Notes under the pieces: generated by a model | The model's input: only the letters and a program-made list of their open reading frames with translations | Databases searched by the model: none | Told to the model about the DNA's origin: nothing | Program-made: the position numbers and the translations under genes | Source: JALORV01 sp963791235 | GTDB taxonomy: Bacteria > Pseudomonadota > Gammaproteobacteria > Burkholderiales > Burkholderiaceae_F | Assembly: GCA_963791235.1 (NCBI GenBank) | Contig: CAWBRW010000009.1 | Span: forward strand, 167,886 to 231,885 | DNA length: 64,000 nt | Reading direction: 5' to 3' | In this document: in pieces, positions 45,984 through 53,953 of the stretch | How the letters are laid out: each line of letters opens with the position of its first letter | Numbering within the stretch: the stretch's first letter is position 1

Positions 45984-46793
45984 TCAGTCGAGCGGCAAGT
46001 CTTTCTCGGCAGCGTCGCCCTGTGCCGCCAGCAGTTCGAAGTGGCGCGCGTACCGCGGATGCAGGTTGCTGAGAGACAACCACACCAGGAAATCCGCAGT
46101 GTTGAAATCCGGATCCCATGCCGGCTCGCCGCAGATGCGCGCCCCGATCCTGAGATAGCCCTTCAGCAGCGGCGGCATCTCACCCGACGCGGCGGGCTCG
46201 ATTCGCTCGAACGGGAACGACAGGTGCGGGAACACTCGGTACTCCGGGTCGGTCAGGTACTTCTGCAGGTCGAGCCGCACGCGCGCGGCGGCATGGCCAC
46301 CGTCGGACAGCGGAACGCTCGCGCAGCCGATCAGATGGCCGTAGCCGCCCGCCTTCATGTAGTGCGCCATGCCAGCCCAGAGCAGCAGGATCGTGCTGCC
46401 GGAACGGTAGTCGCGGTGGACGCAGGAGCGCCCGACCTCGACCATGGTCGGTGCAATGTGGTGCAATCGTGACAGGTCGAACTCGCCTTCCGAGTACAGG
46501 CGCCCGAGTTCGCGCGCCTTGTGCGGCGTCAGGATCCTGTAGGTGCCGACGACGCGCAGGGTGTCGAGATCGCGCACGATCAGATGGTCGCAGTACGGAT
46601 CGAATTCGTCGGCCTCGATGCCGGTGGCCGGATCGCCGACCTTCGCCCCCATCTCCTCGGCGAAAACCTTGTAGCGAAGACGCTGCGCGTCCTCGATGTC
46701 GGCGGGCGAATGCGCCAGCGCGACACCGAGCCGGGGCTCGGCGCTGACGGGAGGCTGTGCTGCGGCACGCGAAGCGCCGTCCGATCGGGACAT
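45984..46793 (-). CDS. olsB: OlsB-like ornithine N-acyltransferase
   Basis: 269 residues. EDAQRLRYKVFAEEMGAKVGD, EVGRSCVHRDYRSGSTILLLWAGM and LIGCASVP are the usual stretches of the OlsB/hemolysin-type GNAT proteins, which add a 3-hydroxyacyl chain to ornithine, the first step of ornithine lipid synthesis. OlsA is not next to it. Without experiment another amine acceptor is possible. Confidence 0.85.
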   Translation of the reverse strand: MSRSDGASRAAAQPPVSAEPRLGVALAHSPADIEDAQRLRYKVFAEEMGAKVGDPATGIEADEFDPYCDHLIVRDLDTLRVVGTYRILTPHKARELGRLYSEGEFDLSRLHHIAPTMVEVGRSCVHRDYRSGSTILLLWAGMAHYMKAGGYGHLIGCASVPLSDGGHAAARVRLDLQKYLTDPEYRVFPHLSFPFERIEPAASGEMPPLLKGYLRIGARICGEPAWDPDFNTADFLVWLSLSNLHPRYARHFELLAAQGDAAEKDLPLD

Positions 46794-46951
46794 GGTTCGA
46801 ATGACAGTATCGGGAGGGTGGCAGCTTGATCAGCGTCGATGACGCGATCGTGATCCAGAGGCTGCACCAACTTCCCGGATGTTGGGCATCCCCAAACGGC
46901 GTGTCAATCCGCGCTGACCTTGGAAGCGACTGCCCCTGCGCCGCGCGCTGA

Positions 46952-46957
46952 TATACT
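46952..46957 (+). promoter_or_regulatory. Probable -10 box of the tRNA gene
   Basis: TATACT, 12 bases before the tRNA 5' end. No good -35 box is present at the right distance, so this is only a weak call. Confidence 0.35.
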
Positions 46958-46968
46958 TTCGATCCTTC

Positions 46969-47045
46969 AGGCGCGTAGCTCAGCTGGTTAGAGCACCACC
47001 TTGACATGGTGGGGGTCGTTGGTTCGAGTCCAATCGCGCCTACCA
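46969..47045 (+). tRNA. tRNA-Val (anticodon GAC)
   Basis: A full cloverleaf: acceptor AGGCGCG pairs with CGCGCCT, D-arm TAGCTCAGCTGGTTAGAGCA, anticodon stem CCACC/GGTGG with loop TTGACAT, T-arm with GGTTCGAGTCC, and an encoded CCA. Anticodon GAC at 47003-47005 reads GUC and GUU valine codons. Confidence 0.96.
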
Positions 47046-47062
47046 AATTAGTAAAGTGACAA

Positions 47063-47094
47063 GCACTTAGCGTAGACGCTCAGTGCATTTTTCT
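47063..47094 (+). terminator. Rho-independent terminator of the tRNA
   Basis: Stem GCACTTAGCG, loop TAGA, stem CGCTCAGTGC, then ATTTTTCTT. Nine of ten pairs hold. Eighteen bases after the tRNA. Confidence 0.88.
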
Positions 47095-47730
47095 TGGCTG
47101 TACCAATCCGCCAGTTTGCTCGGTGTCGCTACTCGCGAACGAGCTGGCTGACCGAGGCCTGCAACTGACCTCGCAGACAGATGCGAATGCGTTGAGCGCT
47201 TCGATCCGAAGTCTGCCGAACTGCGTTGATGAGGGCGCGAGGGCGGCCTCGCAGTGGTGTCCCCGCAGCACTCGGACTACATGAAACAGCAACGAGACAG
47301 ATCTTGTCTCTCGGTTCCGACAAACTTCATTTTGCGCTCCAAGCACGTAGATCCCTGGGTCGCGCACGGTGTTGACGGGCACCATCTGCTATTCGAAGCG
47401 GGGCCGAACTGATGCTCAGGCATCCTGCGCACAGGCGGACGGTCTCAAACGCAATCCGGACTGCACGGCCTCGTCGCTGTTCCGGCTCTATCTCCGCAAT
47501 GGTGCGCTCCACTCACGGCCGCCAAGCGCTCGCCGATGTGCGCCCGAGCCTCCCACCACGCATACGCCTCGGCAGTTATGCGCTGCTCGGCGCGACAGGG
47601 AGCGCGCATGTGCTCTCGCTCGGGACGGCGAACGCCTTGAAGAGTGCCGAACCGTGAAGGCCGGCGGTGGCGGCTCCGCAGGCAACATAGCGCCGGCGGA
47701 GCTTGGCGGCTTCGCGCTCGAAGGGCCAAA
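47095..47730. other. Non-coding or decayed stretch behind the tRNA
   Basis: No intact gene. A minus-strand piece near 47,620-47,740 (EREAAKLRRRYVACGAATAGL) and another near 47,560 (AEAYAWWEARAHIGERLAA) look like remains of one protein read in two frames, which I cannot identify. No integrase lies next to the tRNA. Confidence 0.45.
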
Positions 47731-47731
47731 A

Positions 47732-48070
47732 CTACAGCGGCGGGGACGTGGTGGCCGCAGCGGTCGACCGCGCTGCATCGCTTGGCCGAGATCCGTCAGC
47801 ATTGCACGCTCCCCATGGAGGGCGACCCTGTCGGCGCAGGTAGTCGAACCCGCCCTGCTCATCCGAGGGATAGGCGAAGTGCACGACTGGGGAATGCACG
47901 GCTGGATCGTCCTCGTAGCGCAGCCACGATTCAGCATCGCTTCGATCTCCGAGATGTTTGGCGATCGCTTCCTCGAGACGGGGCATCAACACAGTCCTCG
48001 TGCGATCGGCGCATCGCGCCTGCATCTGCGCCAGGGCGGCATCACGCCGCGTGCTGACAAGAGGCAACAT
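47732..48070 (-). pseudogene. Fragment, possibly of an AbiEii-like nucleotidyltransferase
   Basis: The frame holds AESWLRYEDDPAVHSPVVHF followed by AYPSDEQGGFDYLRR and then loses sense. A sequence followed by FDYLRREVKLELGSL in the second copy at 50945 resembles the region of AbiEii-type toxins that reads 'YxRPxVKIELG'. I am not sure of this family. Only about 60 residues remain. Confidence 0.4.
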
Positions 48071-48077
48071 CAGAGAC

Positions 48078-48908
48078 CTAGACGGCGGTGGCGGCTATCA
48101 GCTTGCAGGTTGATTCGAGGTCGCCAGCCTGCAGCACGAAGCAGGAGGCGTGACTCGCCACCCGGAGCGCAGCGTCGATGCCGCAAGCCTCGTGAGCCAG
48201 CGCGTTCAGCGTCGACACGTACAGCCTGGCAGCCGCCTCGGCCGTGCTCACGCGGCGCAGCGTGGGATCGGACACGCGAGAGTCCTGGTTCACAAAAAAC
48301 ACGGCTTGCAAAGGGCATGGAGCGAGCCGGGAAACGCTCGGAAGGGATCGCGCCGGTACATGGATCGTCCTCCCGAGGTCAAGGTACTCGGCGGGGAGGA
48401 GATACGGCGGCGGTGGCCGCCGCTTGAGACAGAGTGCGTGCGGGTAAGGGATGACCTCGAGCGTGCCGAGATCGATCGGAGCAAGCTCGTCGCTCAGATA
48501 ATTGAAGCCGTGGTGCAGCAGTCCCCAGGCTGTGGTCGACTTGCCCGCACCCGATTCGCCGACAAAGAGCCAGGCGGCACGGTCGCGCTCCAACGCGGCG
48601 GCATGGAGGAAGAGGAGGTCAGGCCGGCACTCCTGGATGGCGACGATGATCGCCTTTTCCAGTTGAAACACAAGCTCGCCGAGGTCGGCAGCGGACTGGG
48701 CGTTGCCGTCGTCCCTGCGCAGGAGGAAGCGCGACGTCGACGGCTCGGCGCTTACGCGATAGCGCAGGTCGGCAGCCTTCGCCTCAGCGCACGAGAGGGC
48801 TTCGTAGTTCTCGCGGAGCGTGCTCGTTACTGCGGGATCGTCGCAGACGATTTCGATGGCTTGGCCAACGATGCGGAGGTTGAGGCGCGCGTCTGTCAGC
48901 CAAGCCAC
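48078..48908 (-). CDS. HPr-kinase-like protein of a peptide-modification system
   Basis: 276 residues. FVGESGAGKSTTAWGLLHHG is a P-loop, followed by NYLSDELAPID, the SDE region of HPr kinase/phosphorylase-like proteins; the long HPr kinase N-terminal domain is absent. Relatives of this compact type are found beside PqqD-like and nucleotidyltransferase genes, including in paeninodin-type lasso peptide clusters, where the kinase phosphorylates the C-terminal Ser of the precursor. Here it lies 19 bases after a small peptide gene that ends in Ser, in one minus-strand unit with a PqqD-like gene. Confidence 0.85.
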   Translation of the reverse strand: MAWLTDARLNLRIVGQAIEIVCDDPAVTSTLRENYEALSCAEAKAADLRYRVSAEPSTSRFLLRRDDGNAQSAADLGELVFQLEKAIIVAIQECRPDLLFLHAAALERDRAAWLFVGESGAGKSTTAWGLLHHGFNYLSDELAPIDLGTLEVIPYPHALCLKRRPPPPYLLPAEYLDLGRTIHVPARSLPSVSRLAPCPLQAVFFVNQDSRVSDPTLRRVSTAEAAARLYVSTLNALAHEACGIDAALRVASHASCFVLQAGDLESTCKLIAATAV

Positions 48909-48927
48909 CGCGCGTCAGTCGCCCGGA

Positions 48928-49113
48928 CTAGGACTTGCCCGGAGGTCCTGGGGGTGGTCCACCCTTTCCTGGGGGTGGTCCACCCTTTCCTGGGGGTGGT
49001 CCACCCTTGATGGAGCCCGCCTTGGCGAACTCCGGCGCGGCGGCGAGGGTCAGAACGACTGGAGTGACGTACACCGCCTTCTTGACGAAATCGCGGCGAG
49101 AGCTGTCAGACAT
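48928..49113 (-). CDS. Candidate precursor peptide: Tat-type leader plus Pro/Gly repeats ending in Ser
   Basis: 61 residues from ATG 49113, with GGAGG eight bases upstream. The leader SSRRDFVKKAVYVTPVVL fits the twin-arginine export motif (SRRxFxK) with a hydrophobic core, and EFAKAGS offers an AKA cleavage site near residue 32. The predicted mature part of about 29 residues has the unit GKGGPPP repeated and ends PPGKS, with the stop codon directly after Ser. It sits between the PqqD-like gene (32 bases upstream) and the kinase gene (19 bases downstream), all on the minus strand. I infer it is the substrate of both. Confidence 0.75.
   Translation of the reverse strand: MSDSSRRDFVKKAVYVTPVVLTLAAAPEFAKAGSIKGGPPPGKGGPPPGKGGPPPGPPGKS
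48945..49007 (+). repeat. 21-base tandem repeat inside the peptide gene
   Basis: CCTGGGGGTGGTCCACCCTT occurs three times in a row, each unit encoding seven residues (GKGGPPP-type on the minus strand). The first two units are identical at all 21 bases, so copy number may vary between strains. Confidence 0.9.
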
Positions 49114-49145
49114 GCATACCTCCATCCGGTAATGTCACCAGAAAT

Positions 49146-49415
49146 TCAGTCGCTGGTGACAAGATTGAGTTCCTTGAGCCGGGCGAGCGTCGTGGCAACG
49201 TCGCGGTGCGCGGTCTCGGAATCGACATCGTACTGTTCTGCCAGTGCTGCCGCAATCCCGTCAGCGGTGCTTCCTCTCTGCGCTTGCTGCCAGATGAAGC
49301 TCGCTGTGGGGTTCAATTGGTGGATGAGCTCGGCGCGGCCATCCAGCACCAGCGTTTCACCGTTCACCTCGCGTGAGATGGTTAAATCGGAAGGCTCGAT
49401 GCTCGCTACGTCCAT
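49146..49415 (-). CDS. PqqD-like peptide-binding protein
   Basis: 89 residues from ATG 49415. LISREVNGETLVLDG-type start (here LTISREVNGETLVLDGRAEL), LNPTASFIWQQAQRG and the C-terminal helix LARLKELNLV are those of PqqD-type winged-helix domains, which bind leader peptides in RiPP pathways. First gene of the minus-strand unit with the small peptide and the kinase. Confidence 0.85.
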   Translation of the reverse strand: MDVASIEPSDLTISREVNGETLVLDGRAELIHQLNPTASFIWQQAQRGSTADGIAAALAEQYDVDSETAHRDVATTLARLKELNLVTSD

Positions 49416-49463
49416 TCTTTGCCTCCGTGCGCGCTTGGCAAACCGCGCGCCGTCCAGCCTCTC

Positions 49464-50729
49464 ATGAGCGGCGCGCTGTCGCGTGTCGCGACGCCCGACC
49501 GCTCGATTCTGTCCCTGTCTGCGGCTTTGCTCAAGGCCTTGAATGAATCCGGCAGGGCGATGGGCGGCACGCACATCGACTGGCGTCAATACGCTGGAGA
49601 CGATCGACAGCTCGACTGGATCCTTCGGGCAGGGTTGGGTCCCCTGCTGCGCTGGACGGCGTCGGACGGCGAGGATGTCCCTTCGGAATGGGCCGGGTCG
49701 CTCCTCGCGGCCGACCTCACGGCGCGAGTTCGTCATGCCAACCTAGTTGCGACGGCCATCGCCGTACTTGACGCCTGCCGCGACCTCCGTGTCGAGGCGA
49801 CCCTGCTGAAAGGCATCTCGGTCGCCGACCGGCTGTATCCCGCGGCGCACATGCGTCCGATGGCAGACGTGGACGTCCTGGTGCCTGCGGACGTTGAACA
49901 CAAGGTCGCCGAAACGTTGCTCGCCTGCGGATTCGAGCGGATTCCGTACCCGGACACGCCGGGGCAGCATCACGGCGCGCCGCTGCGACATGGGCGCCGA
50001 AATACGATCGTCGAGCTCCATACCGCGCTGTTCCCTAAGTCGGCCCCGGTACACGGGGCGGCCATTTTTCGCCCGGCCCATCTTCACGCCCACAGGCATG
50101 TTTCGCCGTACCACGGCACGGACGCTGGCCGCCTGAGCGCCGAGATCCAGCTGGCGTACATCGCCGCTGCATGGTTCAACGACATGACGACGTTCCGATT
50201 TCATCCGAGCTTCCTGGCGTCGCTTTTCGACGCCGTCCTGGCGCTCAGGGCGCATGGGTCGACGCTCGACTGGGACGAGATCCTGCGGTCAGTCGACAAC
50301 GAGATGGTCAAGGCATCTCTGTATGCGCTGCTCACCTACGTGCCCCGCTTCGGCACGACACCGGCGCCCCGGCAGGTACTCCGTCGGCTGGCCGACAACC
50401 GCGGCCTCGTCGGGCCTCTTCAGCGGAGACTGATTCACGCGGCACTCGACCGATATCTCCTTGGGGGCCGGTCGTGGTCGCTGCCCTTTCCGCCGCCGAT
50501 GCCGGGGCGATACAGTCCGAGGCATCAATTCGGGAAGCGGATCGCTCGGCGTTCGAGAACGGCTCGACCGGCATCCCGCATGGTTACGGACAGAGTCCCA
50601 GCGCCTTCGCAGCTTCGCTGCAGGCGGGCGTATCGGCTGGCGGCGCGGTCGCCCGTTCCGTGGAGGAAGCCAGGCCGAGTGCGGCTCGCGCGTCCACCGG
50701 CTGGGAAGGCGGCGCCGTCGGCTCCTTGA
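49464..50729 (+). CDS. Nucleotidyltransferase family protein (C-terminus unclear)
   Basis: The convincing part is residues 1 to about 345. LLKGISVADRLYPAAHMRPMADVDVLVP is the nucleotidyltransferase core (MRPMADVDVL with the metal Asp pair) of the family found beside HPr-kinase-like and PqqD-like genes. From about 50,500 on the frame becomes Arg- and Ser-rich and looks non-coding, so the true stop was probably lost by a frameshift. It starts 48 bases from the PqqD gene in the opposite direction, so both probably share a promoter region. Confidence 0.8.
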   Translation: MSGALSRVATPDRSILSLSAALLKALNESGRAMGGTHIDWRQYAGDDRQLDWILRAGLGPLLRWTASDGEDVPSEWAGSLLAADLTARVRHANLVATAIAVLDACRDLRVEATLLKGISVADRLYPAAHMRPMADVDVLVPADVEHKVAETLLACGFERIPYPDTPGQHHGAPLRHGRRNTIVELHTALFPKSAPVHGAAIFRPAHLHAHRHVSPYHGTDAGRLSAEIQLAYIAAAWFNDMTTFRFHPSFLASLFDAVLALRAHGSTLDWDEILRSVDNEMVKASLYALLTYVPRFGTTPAPRQVLRRLADNRGLVGPLQRRLIHAALDRYLLGGRSWSLPFPPPMPGRYSPRHQFGKRIARRSRTARPASRMVTDRVPAPSQLRCRRAYRLAARSPVPWRKPGRVRLARPPAGKAAPSAP

Positions 50730-50944
50730 CTCCTCTCGCCGCGGCCGCGACCGGCGGCCGGCCATCGGAATGGGACGCGCGGGAGGAATGCTCGGCGGAA
50801 AGCGCTTTCGCATTCGCATCGGTGGGGAGGCCGCCCCGGCTGCATCGGCTCTGGGTGCCGGTGCGACGACGTTCCCAGACGCCAATGCGCCGAGTCGGGA
50901 CGTGTTCGGCAGGCTCGACGGCGTCCTCGGAGAAGGTCGGCCCA
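50500..50944. other. Stretch of unclear coding status
   Basis: All three plus frames are open for long stretches because of high GC. One frame reads AFENGSTGIPHGYGQSPSAF, another ASALGAGATTFPDANAPSRD, but neither resembles a family I know. It could hold a third, frameshifted gene of the peptide island. Confidence 0.4.
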
Positions 50945-51150
50945 TCGGTCGCTGAATCGTGGCTGCGCTACGAGACGATCCAGCCGTGCATTCCCCAGTC
51001 GTGCACTTCGCCTATCCCTCGGATGAGCCGGGCGGGTTCGACTACTTGCGCCGAGAGGTGAAGCTCGAGCTCGGATCACTGCGACCGCGCTGCATCGCTT
51101 GGCCGAGATCCTTCAGCATTACACGCTCCCCCATGGAGGGCGACCCTGTC
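50945..51150 (+). repeat. Second copy of the AbiEii-like fragment, partly inverted
   Basis: About 115 bases (ESWLRYE, PSDEPGGFDYLRRE) match 47,830-47,946 in inverted orientation, with one base missing. The next 80 bases (GCTGCATCGCTTGGCCGAGA onward) match 47,770-47,850 in direct orientation. The two types of match overlap on the first copy. Confidence 0.7.
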
Positions 51151-51268
51151 GGCGTGGCTTTGTCGCTGGTGGTCTGCGGCTCGTTGAGTGTTAGTTCGGC
51201 GAGGAGTGAGTCGCAATCCGTGGAGCCTGCACCGCATGCATCGGCGTCGTCGAACATGCGGTTCTCAA

Positions 51269-53158
51269 CTACAGTTCGGTGGCCTTTGGAGGGTAGGTTG
51301 GACGGGAGTCGACGACATTCACAAACTGAGCAAAGGGCGCGCGGCACGCGTGTGGCGACGCACGCCTACCCCGGCTATGGCTAGTCGTTTTCGCGGTCAA
51401 ACCGTTTGCATCGGCAACGGCCGACGTTGCGACAAGGCCGGCGCCTTGGCCGGGTCGCGTCCTCGTGCAGGTGACGACGGTGCCGCCACTTGCGCGCCTT
51501 ACGACTTTGAGGGTTGCCCCGATCAGCCGGCTGCGATAGCGCATGATTCGCAAGCCGAAGCCCTCGTGAGCCCGTTCACGCGCACGTGCGATTCCTACGC
51601 CGTCATCCCAAATTTGAAGAAGCAATCCCTGCGACGACTCGAACCGAATGACGATTGAGCCGGGACGTCCGTGCTTGACGGCGTTGTGTACCGCTTCATT
51701 GGCGATCAAATAAAGCTCATTCGCCGTGAAATTGTCGTGCAGCGCCACTGGATGTGGGCATTCAAGCCTGCAAGCAATCCCGTGGGTCAGCGCTGTCGCC
51801 TTTGCCAACTCCGCCAGCGCGAACTGAAGCCCGTGCGCGTCAATGGTTAGTGGCGCGAGGCCTTTCACGATGGCGCGCATGTGCGCCTTTGCGTCATCGA
51901 CGCAGCGCTCGAGGTTGGATGTGACATCAGCAACGGAATCGCTGGTTCCCAATCGACTCCGCAACGTGCCGACGAGCAAGCCGATGGCCGTGAGCTGCTG
52001 CCCAAGCGAGTCGTGTACTTGATGTCCGAGCTGACGCCGTTGCTCGTCGGCCAGCCGCGCGACTTGGCGTTCCAAGCGGGTACGCTCGCTCAGGTCCGCG
52101 CCAACGCCGGCTGAGCCTACGACATTCCCCTTTGTGTCGCGCACAGGCGCCTTAGTCCAGGCGACGTGCACGGGCCGCCCGTCCTTGTGGCGCATCACCA
52201 GCTCGCGGTCGTAAAGTGTTTGCGTGGGATTCACGCTGCCGCCCAATTCCCGGCGTTCGCCGGCCATAGAAAGCACGGAGAGGTCGCGCCCCACCATTTC
52301 GTCGGCGGTATAGCCGAGCAGCCGCGTGGCTCCATCGTTCCAATCGACCACCTTGCCGCCGCTATCCCACGTGATGACGGCCGCGCGGGTCGAGCGGACC
52401 AGAGCAGCGAGCCGGGCTTCAACCGCAGCGGCATGCCGTCGCTCCGTAATGTCGTTGAAGTTGGCGATGGCACCGACGATCTTCCCATCGACTCCGAAGA
52501 GCGGCGAGGACCGTACCTCGATAAGAATGTTCCGGTCGTCTGCCACGCCGTGCAGCACCAACTCCAGGCCTCGCACCTCCTCGCCCCTGCAGGCGCGCAT
52601 CGTCGGCATGTCTTCGGGCGGGAGCGGCCGATCGCCGTCGACGAGGTAGGCGCCGACGGCCTCACACCATCGCTTGGCACCGACCAAGCGCGCCGAGTAG
52701 CCGACGATGCGGATCGCGGCCTCGTTTTCCATAAGCACGTGGCCGTTGCAATCGACGATGACGACCCCCTCAGAAACGCTGCGCAGCACGGTGTTCAACG
52801 GCTGCTGGCTCGTGATGTCGAGCTCCGCCGCCTTCAACTGGGCTGCCGTCTCGTGCAGCTCGTGCTCTGAGGGTAAAAGTTTCGCATTGGGCGACAGCAA
52901 TGCCTGGGTTCGTACCGGCGACTCCTGTGCGCTCCCCAACTGTTCGCCAACGGCACTGAGTTGCATGTCGAGCCGCTCAGGCTGCGTTTCCTCAGGGTGG
53001 CTCGTGATGTCGAGCTCTGCCGCCTTCAATTCGGCCGCCGACTCATGCAGATCGTGCTCTGACGGTAAAAGTTTCGTAATGTCCGACATCAATTCCTGGG
53101 TCCGTACCGGCGCCACTTGTGCGCTCCCAAACTGTTCGCCAACGGCACTGCGTTGCAT
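51269..53158 (-). CDS. Soluble PAS histidine kinase with duplicated N-terminus
   Basis: 629 residues. Residues 1-51 and 65-115 are repeats of each other (SAVGEQFGSAQVAPVRTQEL against SAVGEQLGSAQESPVRTQAL). Two PAS domains follow (SEGVVIVDCNGHVLMENEAA; VITWDSGGKVVDWNDGATRL with the PAC stretch). The kinase core is of the NarX/DegS type: LADEQRRQLGHQVHDSLGQQLTAIG with the phospho-acceptor His, then NELYLIANEAVHNAVKHG and DDGVGIARARERAHEGFGLRIMRYR. No membrane helix. Its partner is most likely the NarL-type regulator at 54571. The last 40 residues look poor, so the true end may be earlier. Confidence 0.88.
   Translation of the reverse strand: MQRSAVGEQFGSAQVAPVRTQELMSDITKLLPSEHDLHESAAELKAAELDITSHPEETQPERLDMQLSAVGEQLGSAQESPVRTQALLSPNAKLLPSEHELHETAAQLKAAELDITSQQPLNTVLRSVSEGVVIVDCNGHVLMENEAAIRIVGYSARLVGAKRWCEAVGAYLVDGDRPLPPEDMPTMRACRGEEVRGLELVLHGVADDRNILIEVRSSPLFGVDGKIVGAIANFNDITERRHAAAVEARLAALVRSTRAAVITWDSGGKVVDWNDGATRLLGYTADEMVGRDLSVLSMAGERRELGGSVNPTQTLYDRELVMRHKDGRPVHVAWTKAPVRDTKGNVVGSAGVGADLSERTRLERQVARLADEQRRQLGHQVHDSLGQQLTAIGLLVGTLRSRLGTSDSVADVTSNLERCVDDAKAHMRAIVKGLAPLTIDAHGLQFALAELAKATALTHGIACRLECPHPVALHDNFTANELYLIANEAVHNAVKHGRPGSIVIRFESSQGLLLQIWDDGVGIARARERAHEGFGLRIMRYRSRLIGATLKVVRRASGGTVVTCTRTRPGQGAGLVATSAVADANGLTAKTTSHSRGRRASPHACRAPFAQFVNVVDSRPTYPPKATEL
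52454..52968 (-). repeat. 515-bp direct repeat, copy A (inside the histidine kinase)
   Basis: Matches 53953-54467 with about five substitutions and no gap. Encodes the second N-terminal repeat and the first PAS domain. Confidence 0.95.
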
Positions 53159-53221
53159 GTCGACTCCCCTGCAGCCCGGACGCCGCGGCGAAGAGCTAGC
53201 AGGACTGCAGCGCGGCCCGCG

Positions 53222-53465
53222 TCAGCGGCGCCGATCGCGTCGGCTCGCCCCGAGCGCAAGCAGCGCGGTACCGAGCAGCAGCAATCCACCCGGAGTCGGC
53301 ACGGTCGACGGGTTCACGTCGAGACTCGCGTCCAAAGCAAGGATTGGACCGATCCGCGGAGTCGCGCAGAATCAATGGCTTGCTCGACCCGCGGGGCGGA
53401 GGAGGACTTCGGCTGTAAGCGCTTCCGACGTCGGCGCTCGCCACGCGCGCACGGCCAAAGGGAAA
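53222..53465 (-). pseudogene. PEP-CTERM protein, 3' fragment
   Basis: The minus frame ends DVNPSTVPTPGGLLLLGTAL then LALGASRRDRRR and stop: a VPxPG start, a hydrophobic helix and an Arg-rich tail, as in PEP-CTERM exosortase signals. The body of the protein is missing upstream. Confidence 0.7.
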
Positions 53466-53471
53466 GCCCGC

Positions 53472-53779
53472 CTACCAGCTGTACTGCACTGTATAGAGCA
53501 CCACGGGTCCGCATCCGCGGCAATGCTGACCGGAAAGACGATCGTGCGGGCGTCGTCCTTGCGGTAATCGTGCGACTTCGAGCTTATGGTCCGGTTGACT
53601 CAGCGATACAGGTTCTCCTTGACCAACCTCGACGCGCTCGCGCTTCTGGTTTCTCAGCCGCACTTCGATTTCTTCGGTCATTGTCTTGCGCGCGGTGTCG
53701 ACGCGGAAATGGAGCTGGCGGCGCTCGCCGACCACGTCGAACGCGGAACCGAGCTTCAGCAGGACCTTCTCGTTGCGTG
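53472..53779 (-). pseudogene. DUF4139-type protein, 3' fragment
   Basis: Reads NEKVLLKLGSAFDVVGERRQ, then MTEEIEVRLRNQKRERVEV, a one-base shift, VKENLYR, another shift, and YRKDDARTIVFPVSIAADAD, ending VVLYTVQYSW and stop. This is the usual end of DUF4139 proteins. The 5' part is missing and replaced by other sequence. Confidence 0.7.
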
Positions 53780-53953
53780 GCGGCCGCTGAAATTGGCCAG
53801 GACCAGCATGTCTCCGACCGGGTGTTGGCCGGTGACGGGCGAGCCTCCGCCGCCACCCACCGGTCCAAGGCCGATCTGATTCTGGAAGAACCGGAACCCG
53901 ATGAACGCGTCGCCGCTGTCGTCAAAGCGATCCGCGCCCGCGTAGATCACCAG
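53780..53953 (-). pseudogene. Fragment of a PEP-CTERM-associated surface protein
   Basis: IYAGADRFDDSGDAFIGFRFF followed by QNQIGLG and GDMLVLANFSG, a stretch I know from large secreted proteins with PEP-CTERM signals. It is joined to the histidine-kinase repeat at one side and to the DUF4139 fragment at the other. Confidence 0.6.

Noticed and set aside
46969..47100. tRNA-Val as an attachment site for an integrated element
   Set aside because: No integrase gene and no repeat of the tRNA 3' end was found downstream, although the region behind it is accessory.
47369..48427. 352-residue plus-strand frame behind the tRNA
   Set aside because: Arg-rich, crosses the fragment and the kinase gene on the opposite strand; no family features.
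48945..49007. Short tandem repeats as a possible CRISPR array
   Set aside because: Units are 21 bases, contiguous and in frame within a small gene; there are no spacers and no cas genes.
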